Shown here one piece after another: positions 28,537 through 38,300 of a stretch of DNA of 64,000 nucleotides. The DNA comes from an uncultured Oscillospiraceae bacterium. Its GTDB lineage: Bacteria > Bacillota > Clostridia > Oscillospirales > Oscillospiraceae. The first letter of the stretch is position 1; the number at the start of each line of letters is the position of its first letter. Made by a program: the position numbers and the translations under genes. The stretch lies in contig CANQVL010000006.1 in assembly GCA_947627285.1 (NCBI GenBank), forward strand, positions 1-64,000, read 5' to 3'. The notes below the pieces were generated by a model, which had not been told where the DNA came from, did no database searches, and saw only the letters and a list, made by a program, of their open reading frames with translations.

Positions 28537-28968
28537 TCAGATGACGTAATTTCCCCCGTCGGAGCCGGCTATGAGGTCGGCGAGGGTCACGGAGCTCAAA
28601 TACCTCTCAATGACACCGTAAAGCCCCGTCCACAGCCCCAGGGTCCGGCAGTGCGCGGCGCGGGGACAGGGCTCGGCGCCCTCCTCCAGGCACGCCACCG
28701 GCGCCAGGGAATCCTCGGTGAGCCGCAGTATCTCCTCCACGGTGTAATCCTCCGGCGCGCGGGTCAGCCTGTAACCGCCGCCCTTCCCCCGCAGACCCGA
28801 AAGGAGTCTGTTCTTCACCAGCGTCTTCAGTATGCTCTCCAGATACTTCTCCGAGATCTCCTGCCTTTGGGCGATGTCCCGCAGAGGAAGGTATCCTTCC
28901 CCCGCGTGCTCCGCCATATCGACCATAACCCGCAGGGCGTACCGCCCCTTGGTGGAAATCATGGGCAC
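28537..28968 (-). CDS. Rrf2-family regulator (IscR/CymR-like)
   Basis: The 143-residue regulator has an Rrf2 winged helix (MISTKGRYALRVMVDMAEH, LLSGLRGKGGGYRL) and three Cys in CLEEGAEPCPRAAHC, the position of the Fe-S ligands of IscR, with CX7CX5C spacing against CX5CX5C in E. coli IscR. It diverges from cysK, which suggests control of cysteine synthesis as CymR does. GTG at 28968 is well spaced from GGGGGTGG; an ATG two codons later is possible. Confidence 0.9.
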   Translation of the reverse strand: MPMISTKGRYALRVMVDMAEHAGEGYLPLRDIAQRQEISEKYLESILKTLVKNRLLSGLRGKGGGYRLTRAPEDYTVEEILRLTEDSLAPVACLEEGAEPCPRAAHCRTLGLWTGLYGVIERYLSSVTLADLIAGSDGGNYVI

Positions 28969-28998
28969 AGAAAACCACCCCCAAAATCGAATAAACCC

Positions 28999-29027
28999 AT
29001 TATACAGCGGGGTTTGTGGTTTTTCAA
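28999..29027 (-). promoter_or_regulatory. Promoter of the Rrf2-family regulator
   Basis: On the minus strand TTGAAA (29022-29027), 17 bp, and TATAAT (28999-29004). Confidence 0.85.
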
Positions 29028-29047
29028 TAAAATATTTGCAAAACCGC

Positions 29048-29076
29048 TTGACAAACTCTCCCGCCGGCGCTATAAT
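29048..29076 (+). promoter_or_regulatory. cysK promoter (perfect consensus)
   Basis: TTGACA (29048-29053), a 17-bp spacer and TATAAT (29071-29076). A fully consensus promoter implies strong expression unless repressed. Confidence 0.92.
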
Positions 29077-29081
29077 CCCTA

Positions 29082-29106
29082 TAAACCTATCACAAAGATA
29101 GGTTTA
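29082..29106 (+). promoter_or_regulatory. Palindromic operator of the Rrf2 regulator
   Basis: TAAACCTATC, five bases ACAAA, then GATAGGTTTA: a perfect 10-bp inverted repeat just downstream of the cysK -10. Its place over the transcription start fits a repressor site, and AACCT...AGGTT resembles Rrf2/IscR-type boxes. Binding by the adjacent regulator is inference. Confidence 0.75.
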
Positions 29107-29162
29107 ACACATAAAATAATAATGCGCCCGATGGCGCGGCTAATTTCAAGGAGGAAAAAATC

Positions 29163-30095
29163 ATGTCCAAAATCTACCGCTCCGCCGATGAGCTCATCGG
29201 CAAAACTCCGCTTTTGGAGCTCACGAACATCGAAAAGGCCCAGGGGCTTGGCGCCAGGGTCTTGGTAAAGCTTGAGTATTTTAACCCCGCGGGCTCCGTG
29301 AAGGACAGGGTCGCGAAGGCGATGATCGACGACGCCGAGGCGCGGGGCGCGCTGAAGCCGGGCTCCGTCATAATCGAGCCCACCTCCGGCAACACCGGCA
29401 TAGGGCTTGCCGCCGTCGCCGCCGCCAGGGGCTACCGCGCCATAATCGTCATGCCGGAGACAATGTCCGTGGAGCGCCGCCAGCTGATGCGCGCCTACGG
29501 CGCGGAGCTTGTGCTCACCGAGGGCGCAAAGGGCATGAAGGGCGCCATAGCCAAGGCGGAGGAGCTTGCCCGCGAGCTGCCGGATTCCTTTATCCCCGGG
29601 CAGTTCGTCAACCCCGCCAACCCCGCCATACACCGCTCCACCACGGGCCCCGAGATATGGGAGGACACCGACGGCGAGGTTGACGTGTTTGTGGCGGGCG
29701 TGGGCACCGGCGGAACGGTGACCGGTGTTGGCGAGTACCTGAAGGGTAAAAAACCCTCTGTCCGCGTGGTGGCCGTGGAGCCGGACGCCTCCCCGGTGCT
29801 CTCCGGCGGACAGGCGGGCCCCCACAAGATACAGGGCATCGGCGCGGGCTTTGTCCCCGAGGTGCTGAACACCGAAATTTATGACGAGATAGTCCGCGTC
29901 AGCGCCGAGGACGCCTTTGCCGCCGGCAGGCTCATCGGCAAAAAGGAGGGCGTTTTGGTGGGCATCTCCTCCGGCGCCGCCCTCCACGCCGCCCTGGAGC
30001 TTGCGAAAAAGCCGGAGTACGCCGGAAAAACCCTGGTCGCCCTCCTGCCCGACACCGGCGACAGGTATCTCTCCACCCCGCTTTTCGCGGAGTGA
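29163..30095 (+). CDS. cysK: Cysteine synthase A
   Basis: CysK (O-acetylserine sulfhydrylase) makes cysteine from O-acetylserine and sulfide with PLP. The 310-residue protein shows the PLP lysine in [11 protein letters not shown], the [12 protein letters not shown] loop, and [23 protein letters not shown] lies just upstream of the ATG. It is transcribed alone, divergently from the Rrf2 gene. Confidence 0.97.
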   Translation: MSKIYRSADELIGKTPLLELTNIEKAQGLGARVLVKLEYFNPAGSVKDRVAKAMIDDAEARGALKPGSVIIEPTSGNTGIGLAAVAAARGYRAIIVMPETMSVERRQLMRAYGAELVLTEGAKGMKGAIAKAEELARELPDSFIPGQFVNPANPAIHRSTTGPEIWEDTDGEVDVFVAGVGTGGTVTGVGEYLKGKKPSVRVVAVEPDASPVLSGGQAGPHKIQGIGAGFVPEVLNTEIYDEIVRVSAEDAFAAGRLIGKKEGVLVGISSGAALHAALELAKKPEYAGKTLVALLPDTGDRYLSTPLFAE

Positions 30096-30124
30096 TATAA
30101 GCTCCCTCGAAGATTCGTATAACG

Positions 30125-30799
30125 CTATTTGCAGAAGCGGTGCTTTCCTATGGTCACGAGCTGCGGCCTTGACCATATCCACTTGCTGGTCGCCGTGGCG
30201 GGGTTGAAATAATATATCGCCCCGCCGGAGGGGTCCCAGCCGTTCAGCGCCTCCCGCGCCGCCCGGTAGGCGCTCTCCGCCACGGGCTCGTTGAACTGCC
30301 CGTCGTCCAGGCAGGAGAAGGCGCCCTTCTGGTATATGACTCCGGACATGGTGGAGGGGAAGGAGGGGTGCTCCATGCGGTTGAGCACCACCGCCCCCAC
30401 CGCCACCTGCCCGGAGTAGGGCTCGCCGCGGGCCTCGGCGGATATGAGCCGCGCCAGGAGGTTGAGGTCCGCCGAGCCTCCGGCGCTGCCGGAGGAGCCG
30501 GAGGGCAGACCTATCGCCGCCAGTGTCGCGGGACCCGCTACGCCGTCGGGCGTCAGCCCATTTTTCTTCTGGAACTGCTTTACCGCCTCCTCGGTGCGGG
30601 AGCCGTATATCCCGTCCGCCGCGCCGGAGTAGTAGCCCCAATCGGAGAGGCGCTGCTGTATCTTCTTCACCGTCTCCCCGGAGGACCCGCGCTTCCAGCT
30701 CTCTGCGTAGGCGTCGGGCGCCGCCTGGAACAAACAAATAAGGAGCACGTTCACGGCAAAGACCGCCAAAAGCGACGCCGTGAGCTTTTTTCTGTCCAT
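30125..30799 (-). CDS. sleB: Spore cortex-lytic enzyme SleB
   Basis: The 224-residue protein has a signal peptide (about 1-30), a peptidoglycan-binding domain (VKKIQQRLSDWGYYSGAADG, about 41-100) and a Hydrolase_2 domain (LARLISAEARGEPYSGQVAVGAVVLNR) typical of SleB/CwlJ. It degrades spore cortex in germination. ATG at 30799 has GAGGTGA upstream. It directly follows gerB, which links it to the germinant receptor genes. Confidence 0.93.
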   Translation of the reverse strand: MDRKKLTASLLAVFAVNVLLICLFQAAPDAYAESWKRGSSGETVKKIQQRLSDWGYYSGAADGIYGSRTEEAVKQFQKKNGLTPDGVAGPATLAAIGLPSGSSGSAGGSADLNLLARLISAEARGEPYSGQVAVGAVVLNRMEHPSFPSTMSGVIYQKGAFSCLDDGQFNEPVAESAYRAAREALNGWDPSGGAIYYFNPATATSKWIWSRPQLVTIGKHRFCK

Positions 30800-30809
30800 T
30801 TTTATCACC

Positions 30810-31898
30810 TCAGTATTTCTTTCTCAGCTTTCCCACCGCCATGACGGCGGGGATAAGCACAACAGTGAACGCAAGGCTTATCGCCGGCACGATGAACTCC
30901 GAAAGGCGCAGGAACTCAAAGGCGTCCCTCGCCGTCAAAAACGCCGCGGCGCCGGAGAGTATGGCGGTGGGCGGCACGAAGAAGGAGCGGCGTTTGACCC
31001 CCGTGACGGTTTTCCAGATCTCCGCCACTATCATCAGTATCGACGTGAGGAATATGAAGTCCGTCACTATCCATATCGCCACCACCACCGCCTCCACGCG
31101 CTCGATGACGCCGAAGACCTTGATGTTGCGTATCACCATGAAAAAGGCGTTCTCCATGGTGATGGAAAGGCTCTCCCCCAGCGTCCCCAGGGTGAAAAAC
31201 GTCACCGCGAGGGCAATGAGGGACAGTATCGCAAGCCAGGGGAACGCGGTGGGCCGCACCGCCCTTTCCGCCGTGACGTGTCCCCGCAGGAACAGGAAAT
31301 ACCCGAAGCCCGCCGTCACGTTGAAGATGGGCGCCGCGCCGTACAAAATGTCCCGCCAGCTTCGGTAGGTCACCGGCAGAAGGTTTTCGGCGGATATGTC
31401 GGGCGCGGCGAAGACCAGCACCACCGCTATGACCCCCAAAAGTATGGGCATAAGCACCTCCGCCGTGCGCGAGACGGTCTTTGTGAGCCCCGAAGCCGTC
31501 AGCACCGCCGCCAGGAGCATCACCACGATGAACACCGGCGTGTTCCCGTTGGGGTAGACGGTGGAGAGAAGCCTTTCCGCCGCCGAACGCGCCAGAAAGC
31601 CCCCGTAATAGGTGAGCCACAGGGCGCTCAGCACCCCAAAGACTCGCCCCGCCACGGGACCCAGACCCAGCATCGCCATATCCTGGAGCCCCAGCCCCTC
31701 CGGGGCGTTTTTCCTCAGCGCCCTTGTGAGCGCCAGCAGCGCCGCTCCCGCGGCAAAGGCGGCAATGGGCGAAAGCCACGCCGCCCTGCCCCCCAGCATG
31801 ACGGCGGCGGAGGGCAGTATGCGTATCATCGGCGACAGCAGGCTTACAAACAGCAGTACCCTCAGCTGCCTCTCAGTGATTCTGTCAGTTTTTCCCAC
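30810..31898 (-). CDS. gerAB: Spore germinant receptor permease subunit GerB
   Basis: The 362-residue integral membrane protein of the GerAB/GerBB endospore permease family (APC-like) has about ten hydrophobic segments (LRVLLFVSLLSPMIRILPSAAVML, VFIVVMLLAAVLTASGL). It sits in the spore inner membrane and contributes to germinant sensing. GTG at 31898 has GGAGGG upstream and overlaps the gerC gene by 37 bp. Confidence 0.92.
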   Translation of the reverse strand: MGKTDRITERQLRVLLFVSLLSPMIRILPSAAVMLGGRAAWLSPIAAFAAGAALLALTRALRKNAPEGLGLQDMAMLGLGPVAGRVFGVLSALWLTYYGGFLARSAAERLLSTVYPNGNTPVFIVVMLLAAVLTASGLTKTVSRTAEVLMPILLGVIAVVLVFAAPDISAENLLPVTYRSWRDILYGAAPIFNVTAGFGYFLFLRGHVTAERAVRPTAFPWLAILSLIALAVTFFTLGTLGESLSITMENAFFMVIRNIKVFGVIERVEAVVVAIWIVTDFIFLTSILMIVAEIWKTVTGVKRRSFFVPPTAILSGAAAFLTARDAFEFLRLSEFIVPAISLAFTVVLIPAVMAVGKLRKKY

Positions 31899-33064
31899 GG
31901 ACTTCCCTCCTCCTTTCCGCTTATCTCCGGCGGGTCGATGATGTCATAGGTGCGCATGAGCACGCTTTTCACGCTCACGTCCACGGGCAGGGCGGTAAAA
32001 ATGTCCTCCCAGCGTTGGGGCATATCCTCCATCTTTATCGGCTCCCGCCGCTCGCATATGCCCTCCAGGTCCAGAAAATCGAGCCCCAGCGTCCTCTCCC
32101 GCTCCAATACCTTTTCCAGCGCCCCGCCCATGAGCTCCGAAAGCTTTTCCTCCACCTTGCGCCGGAGCTTTTCGTCCCTGAGGTCCGCAAGCCCGTCCAT
32201 ACTCACAAGGTTGGACTGAAGCTCCAACTCCAGCCGTATCCTCTCCAGCTCCCCGCTGTCGGAAAAAACAGGGCGTATTTTTGGCTTTACCAGGTCCACT
32301 GACACCGTGAGCACCGCGTCCTCCACGGGAACGTCCAGGTTGTGGGACTCGTATTTCCCCAAAATCAGCATGGCGCCCAGCGTCTCCTCCTCCGTCAGGT
32401 ATCCGGCGGTGGAATCGGGGAGCATGACGGCGAAGCCCGCGGGCTTTATGTTCATATCTCCCCGGTTCTCAAAGAGCTTTTCCTCCTTCTCGCCCCGGAC
32501 GCACTGGATGAGGGCGCAGCCGTTCTCCGAAAGCGACGCCGCGATCTCCCGGCAGGAGAAGACGTACCCCTCCCCCACCTTGGGCAGGCTCTCCGTAAGC
32601 CCCGCCACCACGTCCGCCGCAGGAGTCTCCTTTCCGGCGACGCCGGAGACAAGGTCCAAAGCGGTGCCGTCCCGGACGATGAACAGCCCCGTGTCAAGGC
32701 GCATTTCCGAAAAGCGCTCCACGTAATCCAGAACCTCGTCAAGCCGCGTTTTGGCGGCGTCCTCGCCTATGAGCATACTCTCCGTGTGGGAGAGTATCGC
32801 CTGCCTGCCCAGGGGCATGAGCGTGAGCTCGTTCATGGCGACGCCGATGGAGGGGCCGGTGTTTTGGTACATCCGCGCCTCCTGCTTCTCGCCGGCGGTG
32901 CCGCAGATGGACACGTTCACCCCGTCCTCCGCCGTATCCACGGTGACGGTGCGCACAAGCTCGATCATCTCAAGCCTGCGGTAGTTGGAAAAAATGGTGA
33001 GCCCCGAGGAACAGCCCGTCAGGGCAAGGCACACCGCCAGCGAAAGAAAAACCGCTCTTTTCAC
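31862..33064 (-). CDS. gerAC: Spore germinant receptor lipoprotein subunit GerC
   Basis: The 400-residue lipoprotein has a lipobox LALTGC (about residue 18) and the GerAC domain layout (LEMIELVRTVTVDTAEDG early, LDFLDLEGICERREP late). GTG at 33064 follows GGGGAGGCG. A longer upstream frame is read-through from gerA coding sequence. The GTG overlaps the gerA stop (GTGA). Confidence 0.92.
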   Translation of the reverse strand: MKRAVFLSLAVCLALTGCSSGLTIFSNYRRLEMIELVRTVTVDTAEDGVNVSICGTAGEKQEARMYQNTGPSIGVAMNELTLMPLGRQAILSHTESMLIGEDAAKTRLDEVLDYVERFSEMRLDTGLFIVRDGTALDLVSGVAGKETPAADVVAGLTESLPKVGEGYVFSCREIAASLSENGCALIQCVRGEKEEKLFENRGDMNIKPAGFAVMLPDSTAGYLTEEETLGAMLILGKYESHNLDVPVEDAVLTVSVDLVKPKIRPVFSDSGELERIRLELELQSNLVSMDGLADLRDEKLRRKVEEKLSELMGGALEKVLERERTLGLDFLDLEGICERREPIKMEDMPQRWEDIFTALPVDVSVKSVLMRTYDIIDPPEISGKEEGSPWEKLTESLRGS

Positions 33065-34560
33065 AGCTTCGCCTCCCCTCCGCTGCCGGTCTTCAGCTCC
33101 GGCTCCCGGTCCTTTTTGTCCGTCATGCTGTGCCTGAAAAGCGCCCGGGATACGTGCCTGCCCTCGCTCCCGGCGAAGGGGGACATATACGGCACGCCGT
33201 AGCTCTCCAAAGACGACAGGTGATAGACCAAAAGCGCGCACCCCAGCGCCACACCGAACATACCCAGCGCTATGGCGGCGAGGACCAGCAGGAACCTGCA
33301 CAGCCTCAGCGCCGAGCCCATGTCCAGGTTGGGCATGGTGTACCCGGCTATCCCCGCCAGGGCTATCACCACCACTACCACCGGCGACACTACGCTCGCC
33401 TCCACCGCCGACTGCCCCACGATGAGCGCGCCGATTATTGAAACCGTCTCGCCTATGGGGCTTGGCAGCCGTATCCCCGCCTCCTGCAAAAGCTCAAAGG
33501 CCAGGAGCATCATTATCGCCTCCGCCGCCGTGGGGAAGGGCACCTGCTGCTTCGCCTCTATCATGGACTGCATGAGACGCGTCGGTATCATCTCCTGATG
33601 GTACATCGCCACCGCCACGTAAAACGCCGGCGCCAGGAGCGTCAGCGCCACGGCGAGGTAGCGAAGCAGCGTCAGGCAGGAGGCCACGATGAAGTGCCCC
33701 GAGTGGTCCTCCGGCACCTTCATGAACTGGGAAAACGTCCCCGGGGCCAAAAACCCCAGGGGCAGGCCGTCCACGAGGATCCCCACGCGCCCCTCCAGGA
33801 TGTTCATGCAGAACTTGTCCGACCTCTCGGTGGTTATCACCTGGGGGAAGGGGGACCTGGGGTTGTCCACGATGTTTTCCTCGATGGCGGCGCTTGTAAG
33901 CGCCCCCTCCACGTTTATATTTGAAAGCCTCCGCTCCGCCTCGGCGACGATCCCCTCGTTTGTGAAGCCCTCGATATATATGAGCGTCGCCGCCGTGTCC
34001 GCCCGCGTGCCCAGGCTGTATTCCTTTATCTTCAAATGCGGGTTCCGAAGCTTTCGCCGCACCAGGGTGGTGTTTATCTTCATGGTCTCCACAAAGGCGT
34101 CCTTTGCGCCCTTCACCACCTTTTCTTCCTTTGGCGCCTCCACGCTCCGCCTCTGCTGGCTCTTGACCTCAAAGGTCACAGCCGTGCGCTCCGCGTCGAA
34201 TATGAGGGCGCAGAAGCCGTTGAGCAGGTCCCCCGCCAGGTCCCCCAGTTGCGTCCTGCTCTTGGCGGTGTAGACGTACACCGACCCTCCCAGGAGCATG
34301 GCTATCACATCACCCGCGCCCCTGCACCCCCCGAACCGCTCCGGGTCCGTCAGGGGCTTTATCACCTGCTCCGCCACGTCCGAGCCGGATACCAGCCCGT
34401 CAATGAAGCATAGCCGCGCCGTCCTCCCCGGCACGCCCCCGATGAGAAGCTCCCGGGACTCAAAGTCGTAGCAGCTTTCAAATACCTTCTCCACCGCCGC
34501 CACCGTCACCGGCGAGCTCTCCCCCACCTGCGGCGCGGCGCTTGATGTCTCTCTGCGCAT
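33061..34560 (-). CDS. gerAA: Spore germinant receptor subunit GerA
   Basis: The roughly 499-residue GerAA/SpoVAF-type protein has a soluble N-terminal domain, the EGFTNEGIVAEAERRL and NPRSPFPQ segments, and about five C-terminal membrane spans. Part of the inner-membrane germinant receptor. ATG at 34560 has GGGTGATG upstream; earlier in-frame ATG lacks one. First gene of gerA-gerC-gerB-sleB; a sporulation promoter was not certain. Confidence 0.93.
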   Translation of the reverse strand: MRRETSSAAPQVGESSPVTVAAVEKVFESCYDFESRELLIGGVPGRTARLCFIDGLVSGSDVAEQVIKPLTDPERFGGCRGAGDVIAMLLGGSVYVYTAKSRTQLGDLAGDLLNGFCALIFDAERTAVTFEVKSQQRRSVEAPKEEKVVKGAKDAFVETMKINTTLVRRKLRNPHLKIKEYSLGTRADTAATLIYIEGFTNEGIVAEAERRLSNINVEGALTSAAIEENIVDNPRSPFPQVITTERSDKFCMNILEGRVGILVDGLPLGFLAPGTFSQFMKVPEDHSGHFIVASCLTLLRYLAVALTLLAPAFYVAVAMYHQEMIPTRLMQSMIEAKQQVPFPTAAEAIMMLLAFELLQEAGIRLPSPIGETVSIIGALIVGQSAVEASVVSPVVVVVIALAGIAGYTMPNLDMGSALRLCRFLLVLAAIALGMFGVALGCALLVYHLSSLESYGVPYMSPFAGSEGRHVSRALFRHSMTDKKDREPELKTGSGGEAKL

Positions 34561-34721
34561 ATCATCACCCGAAAAGAAAATTTCAAATTTATTTTGCCTC
34601 AGCCGCGCCCAATTAGTTTTTGTAATTTTTTCATTTTTCGCCGTTAAGCCATTGACACGCGTCACGTTAAATGGTAAAATCATTCACAATCTGAAATAAT
34701 CGCGGAAGGAGTTGGAAAAGG

Positions 34722-35291
34722 TTGTTCCTTGAGACGCCGCGTCTGACGATACGCCACATGACGGAGGAGGACTATCCCGACTGGCGGGAATACGGCATGG
34801 ACCCTGAGTGCTGCCGGATGCTGGGCACCTGGTGCCCCGTGAATGAGACGGAGGCCCGGGAGGCCTTTGAGTGGCTGATGGTCAACGAAAAGCGCTTTTA
34901 CGCCATAGTCCTCCGGGAGGAGGGGAAGTGCATAGGGCACCTCATCGTCGGAAATTTCCCGGAGATAGGGAAGCTGCCGGAGCTCACGGGCCTGGAGGGG
35001 CGGACCCTCACGTTCTGCGTGACCGGGAGCTGCCGCCGCCGGGGTTACGCCTCGGAGGCCGTGGGAGCGGTGGTGGAGTATCTCTTTGAAAAGCGCGGTG
35101 TGGATTACGTAAATTCAGGCTACTTCACCTTCAACGAGCCCTCCCGCCGCCTCCACGAAAAGCTGGGCTTCACCCCCATAACCACCGCCACCGTCCCCCT
35201 CCCCGACGGCGCCCCCGCCACCGGCGTAGAAACCATCCTCCGCAACCCCAACTCCCCATCTCCCCACCCCGCTAAAATATCCGAAAAATAA
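34722..35291 (+). CDS. GNAT-family acetyltransferase
   Basis: The 189-residue protein starts MFLETPRLTIRHM and has the GNAT core (LTFCVTGSCRRRGYASEAVGAVVEYLF) where RRRGYA is the acetyl-CoA loop. Similar to RimJ/RimL-type N-acetyltransferases; substrate unknown. Starts at TTG with GGAAGGAG upstream. Convergent with mfd. Confidence 0.85.
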   Translation: MFLETPRLTIRHMTEEDYPDWREYGMDPECCRMLGTWCPVNETEAREAFEWLMVNEKRFYAIVLREEGKCIGHLIVGNFPEIGKLPELTGLEGRTLTFCVTGSCRRRGYASEAVGAVVEYLFEKRGVDYVNSGYFTFNEPSRRLHEKLGFTPITTATVPLPDGAPATGVETILRNPNSPSPHPAKISEK

Positions 35292-35329
35292 TCAAAAAGG
35301 ACGGTCATCGCCGTCCTTTTTGATTATTT
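35286..35329. terminator. Bidirectional terminator between the GNAT gene and mfd
   Basis: A perfect 19-bp inverted repeat (35286-35304 with 35311-35329) around TCATCG; both strands end in T-runs. It overlaps both stop codons, so it serves both convergent genes. Confidence 0.95.
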
Positions 35330-38300
35330 TATGCGCTCTTATAATCCCGTACAAACGTCACCGCCGCGTTTAAGGGCCTTTCTCCCGGTCGAAGCTTCAG
35401 GGAAATCGCGGGCTTCAGACCCGCTTCGATCTTCACGCGGTTTTTGTAGAAGGGCAGGGAGTAGAGCCGCGACACCCGGTCCATCTCAAAATCACTGATG
35501 GAGAAAATGAGCCGCCCCTGCTTTTGACTTATCTCCGAAATGCCCGTGTCCGCCGCCTCGCCCCGCAAAAGGGCGATGTGGATTAGGGAGTTGACCTCGG
35601 CGGGCGGGTCGCCGAACCTGTCGATGAGCTCGTCCGTCATGTCGTCCGCGTCCTCCTCGGTGCGTATATGGGCGATCCGCCGGTACAAATCCATTCTCTG
35701 CTCGGCGCTTGCCACGTAGCTTTCCGGTATGTTTGCCGACACCGCCAGATCCGCCGCGCACTCCGGCTTTTCGGGTATCTTCTCCCCCTTCTCCTCGTGA
35801 ACCGCCTCCTCCAGCAGCTTCAGGTACATATCGTACCCCACGCTCATCATGTGCCCCGACTGCTCCGCGCCCAGGATATTCCCCGCGCCCCGGATCTCCA
35901 GGTCCCGCATGGCTATTTTGAAGCCCGAGTTGAACTCCGCGAACTCCCGTATAGCCGAGAGCCGCTTTTCCGCCACCTCGGTGAGCACCTTGTCCCGCCG
36001 GAAGGTGAAGTAGGCGAACGCCCGGCGGGAAGACCTGCCCACGCGCCCGCGTATCTGGTGGAGCTGCGCCAGCCCCATCTTGTCCGCGTCCTCGATTATC
36101 AGCGTGTTCACGTTGGGTATGTCGATGCCCGTCTCGATTATGGTGGTGCAAACAAGCACCTGCACGTCCCCCGCCTGCATCGCCTCCATGACGCTTCCCA
36201 GCTGCTCCTCGTCCATCTTCCCGTGGGCGACGGCGACGGTCACGCCCTCCACAAGCTCGCGTATCTGCGCCGCCGTCCGCTCGATGTTGTCCACCCGGTT
36301 GTGGAGATAGTACACCTGCCCCCCGCGTGAGACCTCGCGGCGTATGGCGTCGGCGAGCACCGACCAGTCGTGCTCCATCACATACGTCTGCACCGGCTGC
36401 CGGTCCGAGGGCGGCTCCTCGATGGTGGACATGTCCCGCACGCCGGACAGCGCCATGTTCAGCGTCCTGGGTATGGGCGTGGCGGAGAGCGTGAGCACGT
36501 CCACCTTGCGTGAGAGCTCCTTCAGCCTCTCCTTGTGCTGGACCCCGAAGCGCTGCTCCTCGTCCACCACCAAAAGGCCCAGCTTTTTGAAGTGTACGTC
36601 CTTCTGCAAAAGCTTGTGGGTGCCTATCACTATGTCCACCGTCCCGTCCTCCAGCCCCTGGAGGGCCTTTTTTATCTGCGCGGCGGAGCGGAAGCGGCTC
36701 AGCACCTCGATGGATACGGGGAACCCGTCGAATCTCCGCGCCGCCGTCTGGTAGTGCTGCTGCGCCAAAACCGTTGTGGGCACGAGTATCGCCGCCTGCT
36801 TCCCGTCCATGACGCACTTCATAACGGCCCTCAGCGCCACCTCCGTCTTCCCGTAGCCCACGTCCCCGCACAGGAGCCTGTCCATGGGCACGGCGCTCTC
36901 CATATCCGCCTTTATCTCCCGTATCGCCCTGAGCTGGTCGTCGGTCTCCTGATACTCAAAATTGTCCTCAAACTCCCTCTGCCAGGGTGTGTCCGGGGAA
37001 AAGGCGTAGCCCGTTGCCTTCTGCCGCTCAGCCTGGAGCTTCAAAAGCCCGTCCGCCAGGTCCTTCACCGCCGCCTTCGCCTTGCTCTTCGCCTTCGCCC
37101 AGTCCGTGCCGCCCAGCTTTGAGAGCTTCACAGGCGCGTCCTCTCCCGCGCCTATATATTTTGACACCGCGTCCAGCTTCGTGGCGGGCACAAAGAGCCG
37201 GTCCGTCCCGGCGTAGGCTATCTGTATATAGTCCTTCAACGCCCCGTCCACCTCGCGCTTGACCATGCCCACAAAGCGCCCGATGCCGTACACCTCGTGT
37301 ACCACCAGGTCCCCTGGGCTCAGATCCGTGAAGCTGTCAAGCTTCTGCCTGTTTGACGGGAGCTTTTTCTTTGCCCTCCGGCGGAAAAGTCCCTGGGCGG
37401 CAAGCCCCTCGGTGATTATCGCAAGCTTCATTCCGGGGTATTCAAGCCCCGCCGAAAGGGACCCTAAGGATATATACACCACGCCCTTTTCGGGAAGCTC
37501 CGGGAGCTCAAAGCTGTATGCGGCGCTCACGCCCTTTTCCCGGAGCTTGTCGTGGAGTACCTCGCCCCTGCCCTTGTCCCTCACCAGCGCCACCACGCTG
37601 TAGCCCGTCTTGCGGTAGTGGTCGATGTCGGAGACCGCCGTCTCCATGCTCCCGCCGTAGCTGGGCAGCTGCTTTGCCGTGAGCGTCGCCAGGGTTTTGG
37701 GGCGCAGCGGGTACTGGCTCTGGGTGAAGCTCGCCATCATCACCACCGGGAAGTCCGAAAGCCTCTCCACCGCGGACTCCCAATCCTCAATGAGCCTCTC
37801 CGGTCCGCCGTCGGTGATGTTCCCCTCCTTCAAGGAGGTCATGTCCTGCCCCAATTGCCAGATAAAGTTTTTCGCCCGCTCAGCAAGTCTTGAGGGCTCG
37901 CACATCACAACTACGGCGTCCCGTGGCAGGTAGTCTATCCCCGACGCCGGCTCGTATATGAGGTCCAAATACCTGTCGGAGGCTGGGAGACCGCGCCCGT
38001 CCTGAACGCGCTTTAGGTCGGCAAGCACGTTCTCCAAAAGCTCCCGCCCCACGCTCTTTTTCTTCATGAGCCGCTTGCCGTAGGCATCCATGCGCGCGGC
38101 AAGCCCCTCCGGGCCGCCCTTCGCCGCCGTCACCGGCGCTTCCCTGGCAGGGAGTATAAGGCAGGACTCCGTATTCTCCACGCGCCTCTGGCTGGACACG
38201 TCAAAGTACCCCATGGAATCTATCTCGTCCCCCCAGAACTCGCACCTGACGGGGTAGGAGTACGCCGGGGAGAACACGTCAAGAATCCCGCCGCGCAGGG

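Noticed and set aside
29079..30737. 552-residue minus-strand ORF opposite cysK and reading through sleB
   Set aside because: Composition is that of an antisense shadow of GC-rich codons, without a recognisable domain; cysK is certain.
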